Assembly: GCF_033095965.1 (NCBI RefSeq)
Contig: NZ_AP026801.1
Span: 1,322,001-1,386,000 of the forward strand
Length of the DNA stretch: 64,000 bases
Origin: Xylocopilactobacillus apis
GTDB taxonomy: Bacteria > Bacillota > Bacilli > Lactobacillales > Lactobacillaceae
Direction: 5' to 3'
The first letter of the stretch is position 1. Each line of letters opens with the position of its first letter. A model generated the notes under the pieces. The model was not told the DNA's origin. It searched no databases and worked only from the letters and a program-made list of their open reading frames with translations. The translations under genes and the position numbers were made by a program. Positions 36,450 through 46,520 of the stretch are shown here, piece after piece.

Positions 36450-37895
36450 ATGTTAAATATGAGGAAATTAGGAAAATTTATTAAAAAATATCACTTGGTT
36501 TTAATTATTGGAACAATTATAATTTTTGCTTCAATCTTTTTTAGCCAGTTATCTTTTATCAGGTACCCATTTCAATGGTTTTTAAAAATGCTTGGGTATT
36601 TGATTATAATTCAGTTTATTTACCTTTTTGTTCTCTCTCTTTTTGGATTCAAAAAGCCAAAAAGAGACTATCAGATTATGCCAGACGAAGCTAGATTTTT
36701 AATTTTAATTGCTGCTCATAACGAAGAAGCAGTGATTGGAAATACTTTAGCTGGACTTAAAGATCTTGAATACGATCCTTCTTTATACAAAATAATCGTT
36801 GTTAATGATAATTCCACTGATCAAACTGGAAAAATTTGCGATCAGTACGGAATTGAACACGTTGACACAATTGAAAAAAAGTTTCCGCGTGAAGGTGTAG
36901 GAAAACCAGGAGGAATTCAATATGCTTTAAGAGCATTGGGATTTGAAAAACTAGTTAAAAAGTATGATCTACTATTTATTTTAGATGCTGACAATCATGT
37001 TGATAACAACATCTTAAAAGAAATTAACTCGCAGTGGTTATGGCACCATAAACCTGAAGCAATTCAATCCTACCTGGGGGTTAAAAATTGGAAAAGTATT
37101 TTAGCATCTGGTTATGCGATTAACTATTGGACAACCAATCGATTTTTCCAGCTGGCTAAATATCGCCTACACCTACCAGCATCAATTGGTGGAACTGGCT
37201 TTGCAGTTAGAGTTGATTGGTTAATTTGGAATGGTGGATTCAAATATAAATCTTTAACTGAAGACCTTGAAATGGAAATTCAAATTGTTGAAGATCGGGG
37301 AAGAGTCTTATGGAATCATTTTGCCCAGATTTATGATGAAAAGCCTGACAAATTAAAAGTTGCGATGGTTCAAAGATTTCGTTGGGCAAAAGGACATTGG
37401 TATGTCTGTTTAACAAATTTTTATAAATTATTTTATGATTTTTTAAAGAGTGGTAATTTTAGTAATATTGATCAAATTATGTATCTGTTCAGTATGGCTC
37501 AAGTCGTTCAGTATTTTGCCTTTATCCTTGCGTTTATCTATGAATTATTAACTATCATTTTAGGACATACTGGCCAAATAGCAATTTTAGGACAATTTGT
37601 TTCAATGCTGATTCCATCAACTGGTATTACCATTTTCTTTGGAATCTATCAGTTTATTGTACTTCCGTTCTACGCTACCCTTTTTGATGCTCCTGAAAAG
37701 AAGTTTTTTAAATTTATTTTTCTCGGACTTCCTTACTACAGCTGGACCTATTTAATTGATCAATTTTGGGGTCTAGTAAATTGGCGGCAGCAAGGTAAAT
37801 GGGTTCGAACACCTCATGATAAAGAGGTTAAAATTACAAAGAATGCTGATCATCAGCAAGTAGTAGTTGAAGAAAATAAAAATTATCAAACTTAA
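36450..37895 (+). CDS. Membrane-embedded GT2 glycosyltransferase
   Basis: A 481-residue processive-type GT2 enzyme: two N-terminal membrane helices (~12-60), a cytoplasmic catalytic domain with VVNDNSTD (~123), the DAD of FILDADN (~178), SLTEDLEME (~270) and QRFRWAKG (~312), then C-terminal membrane helices (~350-440). The D, DxD, TED and Q(x2)RW set is that of cellulose/hyaluronan/PNAG synthases and of single-sugar membrane GT2s. It may make a surface polysaccharide or modify a lipid carrier. No partner genes (for example PgaD or deacetylase) are adjacent. Confidence 0.85.
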   Translation: MLNMRKLGKFIKKYHLVLIIGTIIIFASIFFSQLSFIRYPFQWFLKMLGYLIIIQFIYLFVLSLFGFKKPKRDYQIMPDEARFLILIAAHNEEAVIGNTLAGLKDLEYDPSLYKIIVVNDNSTDQTGKICDQYGIEHVDTIEKKFPREGVGKPGGIQYALRALGFEKLVKKYDLLFILDADNHVDNNILKEINSQWLWHHKPEAIQSYLGVKNWKSILASGYAINYWTTNRFFQLAKYRLHLPASIGGTGFAVRVDWLIWNGGFKYKSLTEDLEMEIQIVEDRGRVLWNHFAQIYDEKPDKLKVAMVQRFRWAKGHWYVCLTNFYKLFYDFLKSGNFSNIDQIMYLFSMAQVVQYFAFILAFIYELLTIILGHTGQIAILGQFVSMLIPSTGITIFFGIYQFIVLPFYATLFDAPEKKFFKFIFLGLPYYSWTYLIDQFWGLVNWRQQGKWVRTPHDKEVKITKNADHQQVVVEENKNYQT

Positions 37896-37937
37896 AAAAG
37901 TTGATTAGCGGTTATTCGTTAATCAACTTTTATTTTT
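37896..37937. terminator. Terminator shared by two convergent glycosyltransferase genes
   Basis: AAAAGTTGATTA pairs perfectly with TAATCAACTTTT around a 12-base loop, with A and T tracts on both sides. Confidence 0.85.
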
Positions 37938-38877
37938 TCTTTTTTATTACATAAATTGGTCGATGCTTTGTCTCTAAGTAAATTCTTCCGATATATTTTC
38001 CGACAATTCCAATACAAAAAAGCTGAATTCCCCCAATAAAAAGAATAATTGTCACAAGAGACGCCCATCCACTAACCGGATCTCCAAAGATTAACCTTCG
38101 AACAATGACAAAAATCATCGCTATAATTGCTAAAAAGCAACTAATAATACCAACAAAAGAAGCCAATGTTAGCGGTAACTCTGAAAAATCGATGATGCCA
38201 TCAAGTGAATAATTTAAAAGTTTCCAAAAAGTAAAACGAGACTTTCCCTCTTCCCGAACTACATTTTTGTAAGGCAAATATTTAGTTTTAAATCCAACCC
38301 AACTAAAAATTCCTTTTGAAAAACGGTTAGTTTCAGGCATTGATAAAATCGCATCGACAACTTGTCTTGTCATTAAACGATAATCTCTTACTCCTTCAAC
38401 TATTTTAGTGTCTGAAATTCGATTAACGAATTTATAGAAAAATTTAGCAAAGAAGGATCTAACAAGAGGTTCTCCGCTTCGATCCACTCTTTTACTGCCA
38501 ACCATATCATAACCTTCATCAACAATTCCTTTGAGCATTTCAGGAATCATTTCCGGTGGATCCTGCAAATCGACATCCATAACTGCAATATAATCCCCTT
38601 TTGCAGCCCTTAATCCTGCTAAAAAAGCGGCTTCCTTACCAAAATTACGTGAAAAAGAAATAAAATGAACTTGATCGGGTTCTTGAACTGCTAAACTTTC
38701 CATTTCATTTAAGGTACTATCTTTTGAACCATCATCAATAAAAATATATTCGTGAGTAAAATTTTCCCGTTTTTCTTCAAGGTTCAAAAACATCTTTTGC
38801 ATTGCTTTAAAATATTCCGGTAATGCTGATTCCTCGTTAAAACAGGGAACAATAATCGAAATTAATCTTTTTCTCAC
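37930..38877 (-). CDS. Polyprenyl-phosphate glycosyltransferase, GtrB/CsbB-like
   Basis: A 315-residue GT2 enzyme with an N-terminal IIVPCFNEESALPEYF, FIDDGSKDST (~48) and the metal-binding MDVDLQDPPEMI (~102), followed by two membrane helices near the C-terminus (~230-255 and ~267-290). This is the GtrB/CsbB/YkcC design, which loads a sugar onto undecaprenyl phosphate for transfer outside, for example to teichoic acids. The start is GTG 38875-38877 with GAGGT. The matching flippase or GtrC-type transferase is not next to it. Confidence 0.88.
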   Translation of the reverse strand: MRKRLISIIVPCFNEESALPEYFKAMQKMFLNLEEKRENFTHEYIFIDDGSKDSTLNEMESLAVQEPDQVHFISFSRNFGKEAAFLAGLRAAKGDYIAVMDVDLQDPPEMIPEMLKGIVDEGYDMVGSKRVDRSGEPLVRSFFAKFFYKFVNRISDTKIVEGVRDYRLMTRQVVDAILSMPETNRFSKGIFSWVGFKTKYLPYKNVVREEGKSRFTFWKLLNYSLDGIIDFSELPLTLASFVGIISCFLAIIAMIFVIVRRLIFGDPVSGWASLVTIILFIGGIQLFCIGIVGKYIGRIYLETKHRPIYVIKKKK

Positions 38878-38896
38878 TTTTTTACCTCATTGAAAC

Positions 38897-40678
38897 TTAC
38901 TCAAATAACATTTGATTCCGATATAATTCAGCATAAAATCCATTTTTCTTCAACAGATCTGAATGAGTTCCAGTTTCAATTACATCTCCATCTTTTAAAA
39001 CAATAATTTTATTAGCACTGCGGATCGTCTTCAGCCGATGAGCGATCACAAAACTTGTACGCCCGGAAATTACATTATTCATTGCTTCTTGTAAATGAGC
39101 TTCAGTCACTGTATCTACATTACTCGTAGCTTCATCAAGAACCAAGAGATCTGGATTTGTCAAAATTGTCCTAGCAATTGACAATAATTGAATTTGACCC
39201 GAAGAAAAAATCGGATTTTCATTTGAAATTTGGGTATCATAGCCTTCTGGTAAGGAAATCACAAAATCATGAACGTTGGCTAATTTTGCAGCTTCGAAAA
39301 TTTCTTCATCACTAGCTTCTGGTTTGCCAAATTTAATGTTATCTCTAATACTGCCAGAAAAGATAATGGCATCCTGCAGCACAATTCCCACGTTTTTCCT
39401 TAAACTTTTTAAACTATATTCTTTAATATTACGGTCATCAAATAAAATGGCTCCGGAATCTACATCATAGAAACGATTTAATAAATTCATCACCGTTGTC
39501 TTACCGGATCCGGTTGGTCCAACCAAGGCAACCATTTTACCTTTTTCCAGATCTTCGTTAATTCCATGAAGGACTTCTTTACCCGGAACATAGCTGAATC
39601 GAACATCTTGGAATTTAATTTTATTTTTTAGAGGATGATATTCTTTTGCATTTGATGAATCTCTTTCATTTTTTTGATTAAAAATTTCAAGCAGTCGTCG
39701 ACCTCCCGTAAATGCCAACTGAAACATGTTATACATTGATGTAATATCCATGATTGGCTGATAATACAATTGCGAATACTCAACAAATGTCACAATTAAA
39801 CCGACTCCAATTGCTGCAGAAACTTGACCGCTTGTTACCAAATATGATCCATAAAAAATAACGATTGCCGTATTTAATAACGACATCCCCTGCATTAAAG
39901 GAAATAACATACTTGAATAAATTGTTCCCTTTAATGTCAGCTTTTTAACTTTTTTATTGTGTTTTGTAAAACCAGAAATTGATTCTCCCTGAAGAGAATT
40001 AACAATATTTAATTTTTGACCGGTTACTTGTTCATTAATATACCCATTAAGATCACTTAGCGCTTCTTGTTGGCGATCTACATATTTAGAGGCCAAACTT
40101 ATAACAACTGCTGCAATAATCAAAGCAATTGGCGTGGTAGCCATGGTAACCCAAGCTAACTTTACATCTTTTTTGAACATCATTAAAATGACCCCCGCCC
40201 ACAAAGCGATATCATTTAAGATCTGATACATTCCTTGGCTTAGTCCATTAAAAATATTATCTAAATCCGTTGTAAAACGTGCTAAAATCTCACCATCACG
40301 ATGAGTATCAAAATAATGAATAGTCATTCGCTGTAATTTAACAAAAAGTGAAGTTCTCATATTTCCATTAGTTTTGCTTGAAATATGAATCATTATAAAA
40401 GCAGCGACAAATTGTGCTAAAGCACTTGCAGCAAAGAAAAGCATCATCATTTTTAAAAAGTGGTTAAAATCTTGTCGATTAGCTAGTGCTCTTGTTGCGG
40501 GATTCATAAATTTATTTAAATATTTTGTAAGTGCAGTAATTGCATCTCCTAAATAAGCAGGTGCATGAACCTCAAAATAAATTCCAACAACAATCAGAAC
40601 AACAACAATTAACAGTGGAAATAAGAAGTGCCGAAAATAACTCCAAAAAAGCTTAATACTAGATGCAATTTCTTTCAC
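38897..40678 (-). CDS. ABC exporter subunit (heterodimer partner with the canonical ATP site motifs)
   Basis: A 593-residue type IV ABC exporter with six membrane helices (~15-320) and an ATPase domain with Walker A VGPTGSGKTT (~388), signature FSSGQIQLLS, Walker B LLVLDEATSNVD with the catalytic Glu, and switch His in VIAHRL. The upstream partner gene, four bases away, encodes a degenerate half-transporter. Together they form a heterodimeric multidrug or lipid exporter of the BmrCD/LmrCD type. Substrate unknown. Confidence 0.9.
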   Translation of the reverse strand: MKEIASSIKLFWSYFRHFLFPLLIVVVLIVVGIYFEVHAPAYLGDAITALTKYLNKFMNPATRALANRQDFNHFLKMMMLFFAASALAQFVAAFIMIHISSKTNGNMRTSLFVKLQRMTIHYFDTHRDGEILARFTTDLDNIFNGLSQGMYQILNDIALWAGVILMMFKKDVKLAWVTMATTPIALIIAAVVISLASKYVDRQQEALSDLNGYINEQVTGQKLNIVNSLQGESISGFTKHNKKVKKLTLKGTIYSSMLFPLMQGMSLLNTAIVIFYGSYLVTSGQVSAAIGVGLIVTFVEYSQLYYQPIMDITSMYNMFQLAFTGGRRLLEIFNQKNERDSSNAKEYHPLKNKIKFQDVRFSYVPGKEVLHGINEDLEKGKMVALVGPTGSGKTTVMNLLNRFYDVDSGAILFDDRNIKEYSLKSLRKNVGIVLQDAIIFSGSIRDNIKFGKPEASDEEIFEAAKLANVHDFVISLPEGYDTQISNENPIFSSGQIQLLSIARTILTNPDLLVLDEATSNVDTVTEAHLQEAMNNVISGRTSFVIAHRLKTIRSANKIIVLKDGDVIETGTHSDLLKKNGFYAELYRNQMLFE

Positions 40679-40682
40679 TTAA

Positions 40683-42401
40683 CTATACCTCACCCTGCAA
40701 TGCCTTTTGAGTTGCATAAATTTCTTGATAAACTTGATTAGTTTTCACCAAATCTTGATGACTGCCAATTCCTGAAACTTTTCCGTGATCTAGCACAATA
40801 ATACGATCAGCATTAATAACCGACGAAATTTTCTCAGAAATAATAATTTTTGTTGTATTTTTAAGCTCTCGATTTAAGGCATCTTTAACTTTTTTTTCAC
40901 TTTTGGCATCAAGAGCAGATGTCGAATCATCTAAAATTAAAACTTTTGGCTCGCCAATAACACCTCTAGCAATTGATAAGCGCTGTTTTTGACCACCAGA
41001 GAAGTTAGCCGAACGCTCTTCTACTTTTGATTCAAATTTATTTGGTAGATTATTAATAAATTCGGCTGCTTGTGAAATTTCAGCAGCTTTTTTCATTTCA
41101 TCTACACTGGCATTACTTTTCCCCTGCCTCAAATTATCAGCAACAGTACCAGAAAATAAAATTGGTTTTTGTAAAACTAAAGAAACATTTTGTCTTAAGC
41201 TCGTTTCGCTAACTGCTCGTAAATCATGTCCTCCTACTTTGACTACACCTTCAGTTGGATCATATATTCGCGCAATTAATTGAGCTAAAGTTGATTTTCC
41301 AGATCCGGTGGCTCCGACAATTCCTATCATTTCACGAGGCTTGATGTCAAAACTAATATTTTTTAAAATTGGATTCAAATCACCTGGATAAGTAAAAGAA
41401 ACTTGATCAAATTCAATCGAGCCATCAAACTCTTGCGGCTCATCATTTTGATAAACTAAATCAGACTGAGTTTTAAAAACCTCATCAATTCTTCTGATTG
41501 AAACTAATCCGCGGCTGGCAAAAGTGATAGTGAATCCAGCCATTACGATGGCAAACATGATTTGAAACAAATAATTTACAAAACTTGCAATTCTTGCAAC
41601 TAGGGTTGAATCTTTTGTAACCATAAAACCGACTAAAAAGATTGACCCAGTAATTGCTAAATTAGCAAATAAGAAAAATAACGGTATTAAAAAGGAAAAA
41701 AGGTTTCCAGTTTTAATATTTACGTCTGTTAATTGGTCAGAAGTTTCTTCAAACTTATTAATTTGCTGATCTTCTTGGACAAAAGACTTAATTACTCTAA
41801 TGCCCATTAATGATTCTCTTGCAATACCATTAACCTTATCAACCAATTGTTGAGTTATATTAAAAAACTTTTCCATTCTGAAAAAAGCATACGCAGAAAC
41901 AATGACAATCATTGATACAACAACCGCAATAATCCACCAAAATTGAGGAATTGTAATAATTGCAAATACTAAAGCGCCAAAAAACATAATTGGTGCACGA
42001 AAAATTGTCTGCAAAAACATCATTATTAGATTTTGAACTTGAGTAACATCATTAGTCATTCTCACTACCAAATTTCCGGGAGTGAACTTTTCAATATTAC
42101 TAAATGAGAAATTCTGAATTTTTCGATACTGTTTATCGCGTAAATCGTAAGCAACATTTTGTGCTACGCGAGCAGCAAAAATAGTGTTAACAACTCCTGC
42201 AGTTAACCCTAGAACTGCTAAAAAAATCAAAAAAATTCCTAACTGTTTTAATTGATTATGATTATTATTTAAAATTGCACTAAAAACATCTTTCATCAAG
42301 GTTGGTTGAAACAATGTTGAGAAAGTTGCAATCACAATCATAATTATTGCAATAGTAATATCCAACCAATATTTTTTTAAAATCAAGCTCAAGGATTTCA
42401 A
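40683..42401 (-). CDS. ABC exporter subunit with degenerate ATP site
   Basis: A 572-residue ABC half-exporter with six membrane helices and an ATPase with Walker A VGATGSGKST (~361), a normal signature FSGGQKQRLS, and Walker B VLILDDSTSALD, where Asp replaces the catalytic Glu. The switch region reads ISEKISSV, with Glu in place of His. These changes mark the non-hydrolysing site of heterodimeric exporters. It is the first gene of the two-gene operon. Confidence 0.9.
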   Translation of the reverse strand: MKSLSLILKKYWLDITIAIIMIVIATFSTLFQPTLMKDVFSAILNNNHNQLKQLGIFLIFLAVLGLTAGVVNTIFAARVAQNVAYDLRDKQYRKIQNFSFSNIEKFTPGNLVVRMTNDVTQVQNLIMMFLQTIFRAPIMFFGALVFAIITIPQFWWIIAVVVSMIVIVSAYAFFRMEKFFNITQQLVDKVNGIARESLMGIRVIKSFVQEDQQINKFEETSDQLTDVNIKTGNLFSFLIPLFFLFANLAITGSIFLVGFMVTKDSTLVARIASFVNYLFQIMFAIVMAGFTITFASRGLVSIRRIDEVFKTQSDLVYQNDEPQEFDGSIEFDQVSFTYPGDLNPILKNISFDIKPREMIGIVGATGSGKSTLAQLIARIYDPTEGVVKVGGHDLRAVSETSLRQNVSLVLQKPILFSGTVADNLRQGKSNASVDEMKKAAEISQAAEFINNLPNKFESKVEERSANFSGGQKQRLSIARGVIGEPKVLILDDSTSALDAKSEKKVKDALNRELKNTTKIIISEKISSVINADRIIVLDHGKVSGIGSHQDLVKTNQVYQEIYATQKALQGEV

Positions 42402-42421
42402 GATAAATTCTCTTTTTTCTC

Positions 42422-42462
42422 AAAAAAAATAGCCATCAAAAGACCATTAGTTTTGTACTATT
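42422..42462 (-). terminator. Terminator after pgsA
   Basis: On the minus strand AATAG..CAAAA pairs with TTTTG..CTATT with an internal loop, followed by eight T. Confidence 0.65.
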
Positions 42463-43036
42463 AAAATGAATCTGCAAATACACTACGATTTTTGTAGAAA
42501 TACTCTACACCTGAATAAATAGTGAAGAAAACAGCTATATAAAACACAATTTGAGCAAAAGGAAAATTAATTGCTGCAAATCCAATGTTATTCAGATTTA
42601 AAAATATAATTGCTATCATTTGGGAAAATGTTTTAATTTTACCAGGCATTGCTGCAGCTACTACTTCTCCGTGGTTAGCTAGAAGTAATCTTAATCCTGT
42701 CACCGCAAGCTCCCGCCAAACAATAATTGCAAAAGCCCAAGCGGGAATAGATTTATTAACTGTCAAAAAGATAAACGCAGTAATTACCAGCAGCTTATCT
42801 GCTAAAGGATCTGCAAACTTTCCAAAATTTGTTACAAGATTATTTTTTCTTGCTATTTGTCCATCTAAAAAATCAGTTAAAGAAGCCACGATGAAAATAA
42901 TAGTAGCAATTAAATATAAAACGCTCACTTTTGTTCCTAAAATTGTCAAACTGTTATTGGACGGGATACATAATAAAATTGTATAAAAAGGTATTAAAAC
43001 AATCCTAAACATGGTTAATTTATTTGGCAGATTCAT
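42461..43036 (-). CDS. pgsA: CDP-diacylglycerol–glycerol-3-phosphate 3-phosphatidyltransferase
   Basis: A 191-residue membrane enzyme with the CDP-alcohol phosphatidyltransferase motif DG(x2)AR(x8)G(x3)D(x3)D, seen as DGQIARKNNLVTNFGKFADPLAD (~58-80, read in two parts). It begins with MNLPNKLTMFRI. It makes phosphatidylglycerophosphate, the precursor of phosphatidylglycerol. It overlaps the RodZ-like gene by one base. The usual downstream cinA–recA pair is not present here. Confidence 0.95.
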   Translation of the reverse strand: MNLPNKLTMFRIVLIPFYTILLCIPSNNSLTILGTKVSVLYLIATIIFIVASLTDFLDGQIARKNNLVTNFGKFADPLADKLLVITAFIFLTVNKSIPAWAFAIIVWRELAVTGLRLLLANHGEVVAAAMPGKIKTFSQMIAIIFLNLNNIGFAAINFPFAQIVFYIAVFFTIYSGVEYFYKNRSVFADSF

Positions 43037-43944
43037 TAATTCTCCTTTGGATCATCTTTAACATTAAATGTTAAATTACTGACACCTTGCGTTGTAATAG
43101 AAGAAAGATCAACATCTTGACCATTAATACTAATTTTTGAATTAGTTGTAGCTCCCAAAGTTACACTAAAACTCGTCACTCCTTCTGGAATCTGAACAGT
43201 CTGACTTTGACCATCAGAAACCATTCCGCTGTATGCAGTATTATTGTTAATTTGGACTTGATCCCAAGAGTTCCCATTCTGAGACTTAAGGACCAATGTA
43301 TTCCCTGACTTTTTAAAACCCGTAACTTCAAAAGTCACAGCTGAATCACTTTGGGCTTTAAGACTTACTTTAGTCTGTTCATTTTTACTAGAAGAAGATT
43401 TAGAACTTTGAATTTTTGAACTTGAACTTTTTGAGGCGACAGAACTACTCTTGTGCATTTGAGAACTAGAGCTTTCCTTAACCTTTGTTACATTTCCTTT
43501 ATCCGTAATTTTAGGATTACCCTTATTTCCACTTTGATATAAAAACCAAAGCACAAAGACAACCAAAACCACCGCTGAAATCACAAGAATCTGTGGAATA
43601 AGCGAATGCCAACGGCTATGATCTTGATGTCTTGTCAGATACGGGCTCGAACTAATTGGATCCTTTTCCATTTCGGATTCATCTTCATCATAAATTTCTG
43701 TTTCCTGGTCTGGATCTTCAGTTTTATTGCTTTGAGCAAAATACGGATCTGTATCTACACCTACATATTCTCCATACTGTTTGACAAAGGCTTTCACATA
43801 AAACTGTCCTGGTAATTGATCAAAATCACCATTTTCAATCGCAATCAGATATCTTTTTTGAATTCTTGTTTTCTTCTGCAAGTCATCAATCGTCATTCCT
43901 TGATCAATTCGTGCCTGCCGAAGTATTTTTCCGATATTATCCAC
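43036..43944 (-). CDS. RodZ-like (YmfM) HTH membrane protein
   Basis: A 302-residue protein with an N-terminal Cro/C1-type HTH domain (IGKILRQARIDQGMTIDDLQ, YLIAIENGDF), an acidic linker, one membrane helix (~115-137), a Ser/Lys-rich low-complexity stretch (~150-190) and a C-terminal extracellular DUF4115-like beta domain. This is the RodZ/YmfM architecture, linked to MreB-dependent cell shape. It lies in the conserved FtsK–YmfF–YmfH–YmfM–PgsA order. Confidence 0.9.
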   Translation of the reverse strand: MDNIGKILRQARIDQGMTIDDLQKKTRIQKRYLIAIENGDFDQLPGQFYVKAFVKQYGEYVGVDTDPYFAQSNKTEDPDQETEIYDEDESEMEKDPISSSPYLTRHQDHSRWHSLIPQILVISAVVLVVFVLWFLYQSGNKGNPKITDKGNVTKVKESSSSQMHKSSSVASKSSSSKIQSSKSSSSKNEQTKVSLKAQSDSAVTFEVTGFKKSGNTLVLKSQNGNSWDQVQINNNTAYSGMVSDGQSQTVQIPEGVTSFSVTLGATTNSKISINGQDVDLSSITTQGVSNLTFNVKDDPKEN

Positions 43945-44026
43945 GACATCTCCAACAATCTATTTTAAGTTATTTTAACATACTGACAAACCAAACACTT
44001 ATTCTAAATCAATAATATAAACTTTT

Positions 44027-45255
44027 TTAGGAAATTACTTTACCCGCACTTGCAAATTGGTTTTGAGAAAACACTTTTTTTGCAATTTCCTGAACTTGGC
44101 TGACTTCTAAACCATCTACTATTTTTAATGAATCTACTGCATCTTCTAAATGAAATTTCCCATCGGTTTCAATCGAAGCTAAATCTTCAATTGAATCAAA
44201 TGACTGAATATACTTTCCAACAAAATTCTTAACTGTTACAGCTAATTTTTCTTCTGAAATTTTTTCACTATGCAAAGATTCCCAGGTACTATTAATAATT
44301 TTTTGGGGTCTTCAGTTAAACACGAGAAAAAAAGAACGGTAAAATTTTTTTCAACAACAAATTCATAATAAAAATCATCGTTAATTACTCCGTCGTTATA
44401 CATTCTATGAAAAAATTGACTCCTTTTTCCCAGCATATTTTCTAAATATAATGAAAATATTATAGAATCTCGATAATTTAAGTCAAGATTTGGAAGAGAC
44501 CAACCGTAAACTAATTTAGATAATTTATTATTAAAATTTGATTTTTTATTTTTTACTGGCAAATAATAATAGTTAGAATTTAGCTCAATATCCTTCTGAT
44601 CATCCAAATTTGCCACCGATTCCACTACTTCTATAAGTTCAGAAAAAGAGATTGGGCCACATACATAAAGCACTATATTTTGAGGTTGATAAAATTTTTC
44701 ATGCAGGCGTTTCAATAAATTTTTATCCACAGTTCTGATTGTTTTTTCAGTTCCCAAAATATCATAACTTAAGGGTGTCTTGGGATAAAGATTTGCTAAT
44801 AATTCCGTATATAAATCAGAATCAGTATCATCTTCTGTAATCTTGATTTCAGAACTAATAATTTCAATTTCCTTTTTTATTAAATCATTAGTGAAGTAAG
44901 CATCCAACACTAATTCGAATAAATATTCGAGAGATTTTTTAAAATATTCTCTATCTTTCTTTAAAGTTGTATAGAAAAAATTGGTAACATTATAAGTAGT
45001 ATAAGCGTTTGAATCAATTCCCATTTGCGAGAATAGATAGTCCATATCATGATTTTTCTTATGAAATAATAAATGTTCTATCAAATGAGCCGATCCTGGC
45101 GGAATTTGAACTTGATCGATTAGTGAATCACTTGAACCAAAGTTAACAATCATTTGAACGTTAAAAGTTTTAAAATTTGGCTTCTCAATTAATTTTACAG
45201 TCAACCCATTTTTTAACTTCTTAATTCCAATCTTATTTTCAGTGACTAAATTCAT
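44027..45255 (-). pseudogene. M16 metallopeptidase YmfH-like, frameshifted
   Basis: The N-terminal part (45255 down to 44242) includes the inverted zinc motif HLIEH (residues 57-61). It runs out of frame after TEDPKKL into a short unrelated tail. Reading one frame over restores INSTWESLHSEKISEEKL and 82 further residues to 44027. A single-base deletion at about 44291-44302 explains this. The combined length, ~409 residues, is close to the family norm. YmfH-type proteins are the catalytic partners of YmfF. If real, the lesion removes the last ~80 residues, normally part of the second M16 half. An assembly error is also possible. Confidence 0.8.
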
Positions 45256-46520
45256 TATTGCATTCCTTCATACCACATTTTTATTCCAGGCTGAACAAAA
45301 TTTACACATTTACTTAAATCATTTGGTTCCACATTTTTAATTTGATGAATCAAATCTTCGTTAGAAATGTAGTCTTTGGTCAAAAACTTCATCTTTTGCT
45401 GAGAGATATCAAAAAAGCGTCCATCGTTTTGGTACAACAAAAGATTTTCAATTGACTTTTTAGCCATTTCCAACATACTCAAAGAATATTTTTGGTATTT
45501 TATTTTATCAAAAATTTTATCAATTTCTTGATTTACCTGCTCAAATTTCTTTTCATTTAAAGTAGCATAAACGTAGAAACAATTTAAACCAAAACTAATA
45601 TTGCTGAAAGCTTCATACGATAAATTTAATTTTTCTCTAATTGTCTGAAATAAAAAAGATTCCGAATCACCACCAAATATCTGGTTAAAAATCAGCCAAG
45701 CTGCATAATTTTCATTCCGATATTTTGCATTACCATCTAGATAATACTGCTGTAAAAAAATATTCTGCCTAAAAGTATGGTGTTTTTCATTAATCTGGTC
45801 TGTTTTTTTATAATTCTCAACATAGTAAGGATTTATCTGATTAAATCCATCACGCGGAAAAAACCTCTGAGCAAATTGGTTGATAGCTTTCTGATCATCA
45901 GCTGATAAGGTAAAACCATCGTAATATATGTTAACAAAACTTGTTTGTAAAATATTCTGCCATAAATCATAAACTTGATCTAACTCAACATTATTCAGTT
46001 GAGTGAATGTACCACTTAAAGGTCTCTTTAAATTATCTGAGGAAATATAGTGAGGAAGAGCTTGGTAAAACGCCAAGGTTTCAGGACTTGTCAATTCGTC
46101 TTTTAAAATATTCTTACAGTATTTTTTTTCATTTTCAAAAAGAGATTCAATTCGGTCATTTTGATTGAAAATTAATTCTTCAATAAACGAGACCATATCT
46201 GAAAAACAATATGATTCGTCATTCAACAACCTTGGATGGACAAAATCAACCATCAAAGAAAAAGAAGTACTTGTTCCAAATGTTTCGTAATCTACATCTA
46301 ATGTTGCCCCGTAGTGATCTTCCAAAAAGTCAATAACATCCTGATGAAGCTGAAAACGAGTGGAATGCTTTTTTATTAAATCACTGAGTAAATTTAAATG
46401 AGCAAAAAAACTCGAGTCTGCTGGAAAAACAAAGTCTACCTGAAAAATAGCTGTATTAAACTTATCTCTCTCGTTTACATAAAGATTGACACCTTTTTTT
46501 ATTCTAATCGTTTTCATCAT
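45255..46520 (-). CDS. M16-like peptidase-family protein YmfF (non-catalytic partner)
   Basis: A 421-residue M16-fold protein lacking an HxxEH zinc motif; the corresponding N-terminal region reads FFAHLNLLSDLI. It has the family segments ENYAAWLIFNQIFGGDSESFLFQTIREKLNLSY (~255-290, in two halves). In Bacilli YmfF and YmfH are adjacent and presumed to form an active/inactive pair. Here the YmfH partner is frameshifted. The gene overlaps ftsK by 17 bases and ymfH by one base. Confidence 0.85.
   Translation of the reverse strand: MMKTIRIKKGVNLYVNERDKFNTAIFQVDFVFPADSSFFAHLNLLSDLIKKHSTRFQLHQDVIDFLEDHYGATLDVDYETFGTSTSFSLMVDFVHPRLLNDESYCFSDMVSFIEELIFNQNDRIESLFENEKKYCKNILKDELTSPETLAFYQALPHYISSDNLKRPLSGTFTQLNNVELDQVYDLWQNILQTSFVNIYYDGFTLSADDQKAINQFAQRFFPRDGFNQINPYYVENYKKTDQINEKHHTFRQNIFLQQYYLDGNAKYRNENYAAWLIFNQIFGGDSESFLFQTIREKLNLSYEAFSNISFGLNCFYVYATLNEKKFEQVNQEIDKIFDKIKYQKYSLSMLEMAKKSIENLLLYQNDGRFFDISQQKMKFLTKDYISNEDLIHQIKNVEPNDLSKCVNFVQPGIKMWYEGMQ

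Noticed and set aside
37795-37815. GGTTCGAAC-like string resembling a tRNA T-arm
   Set aside because: It is inside the GT2 coding frame and has no acceptor or anticodon arms around it.
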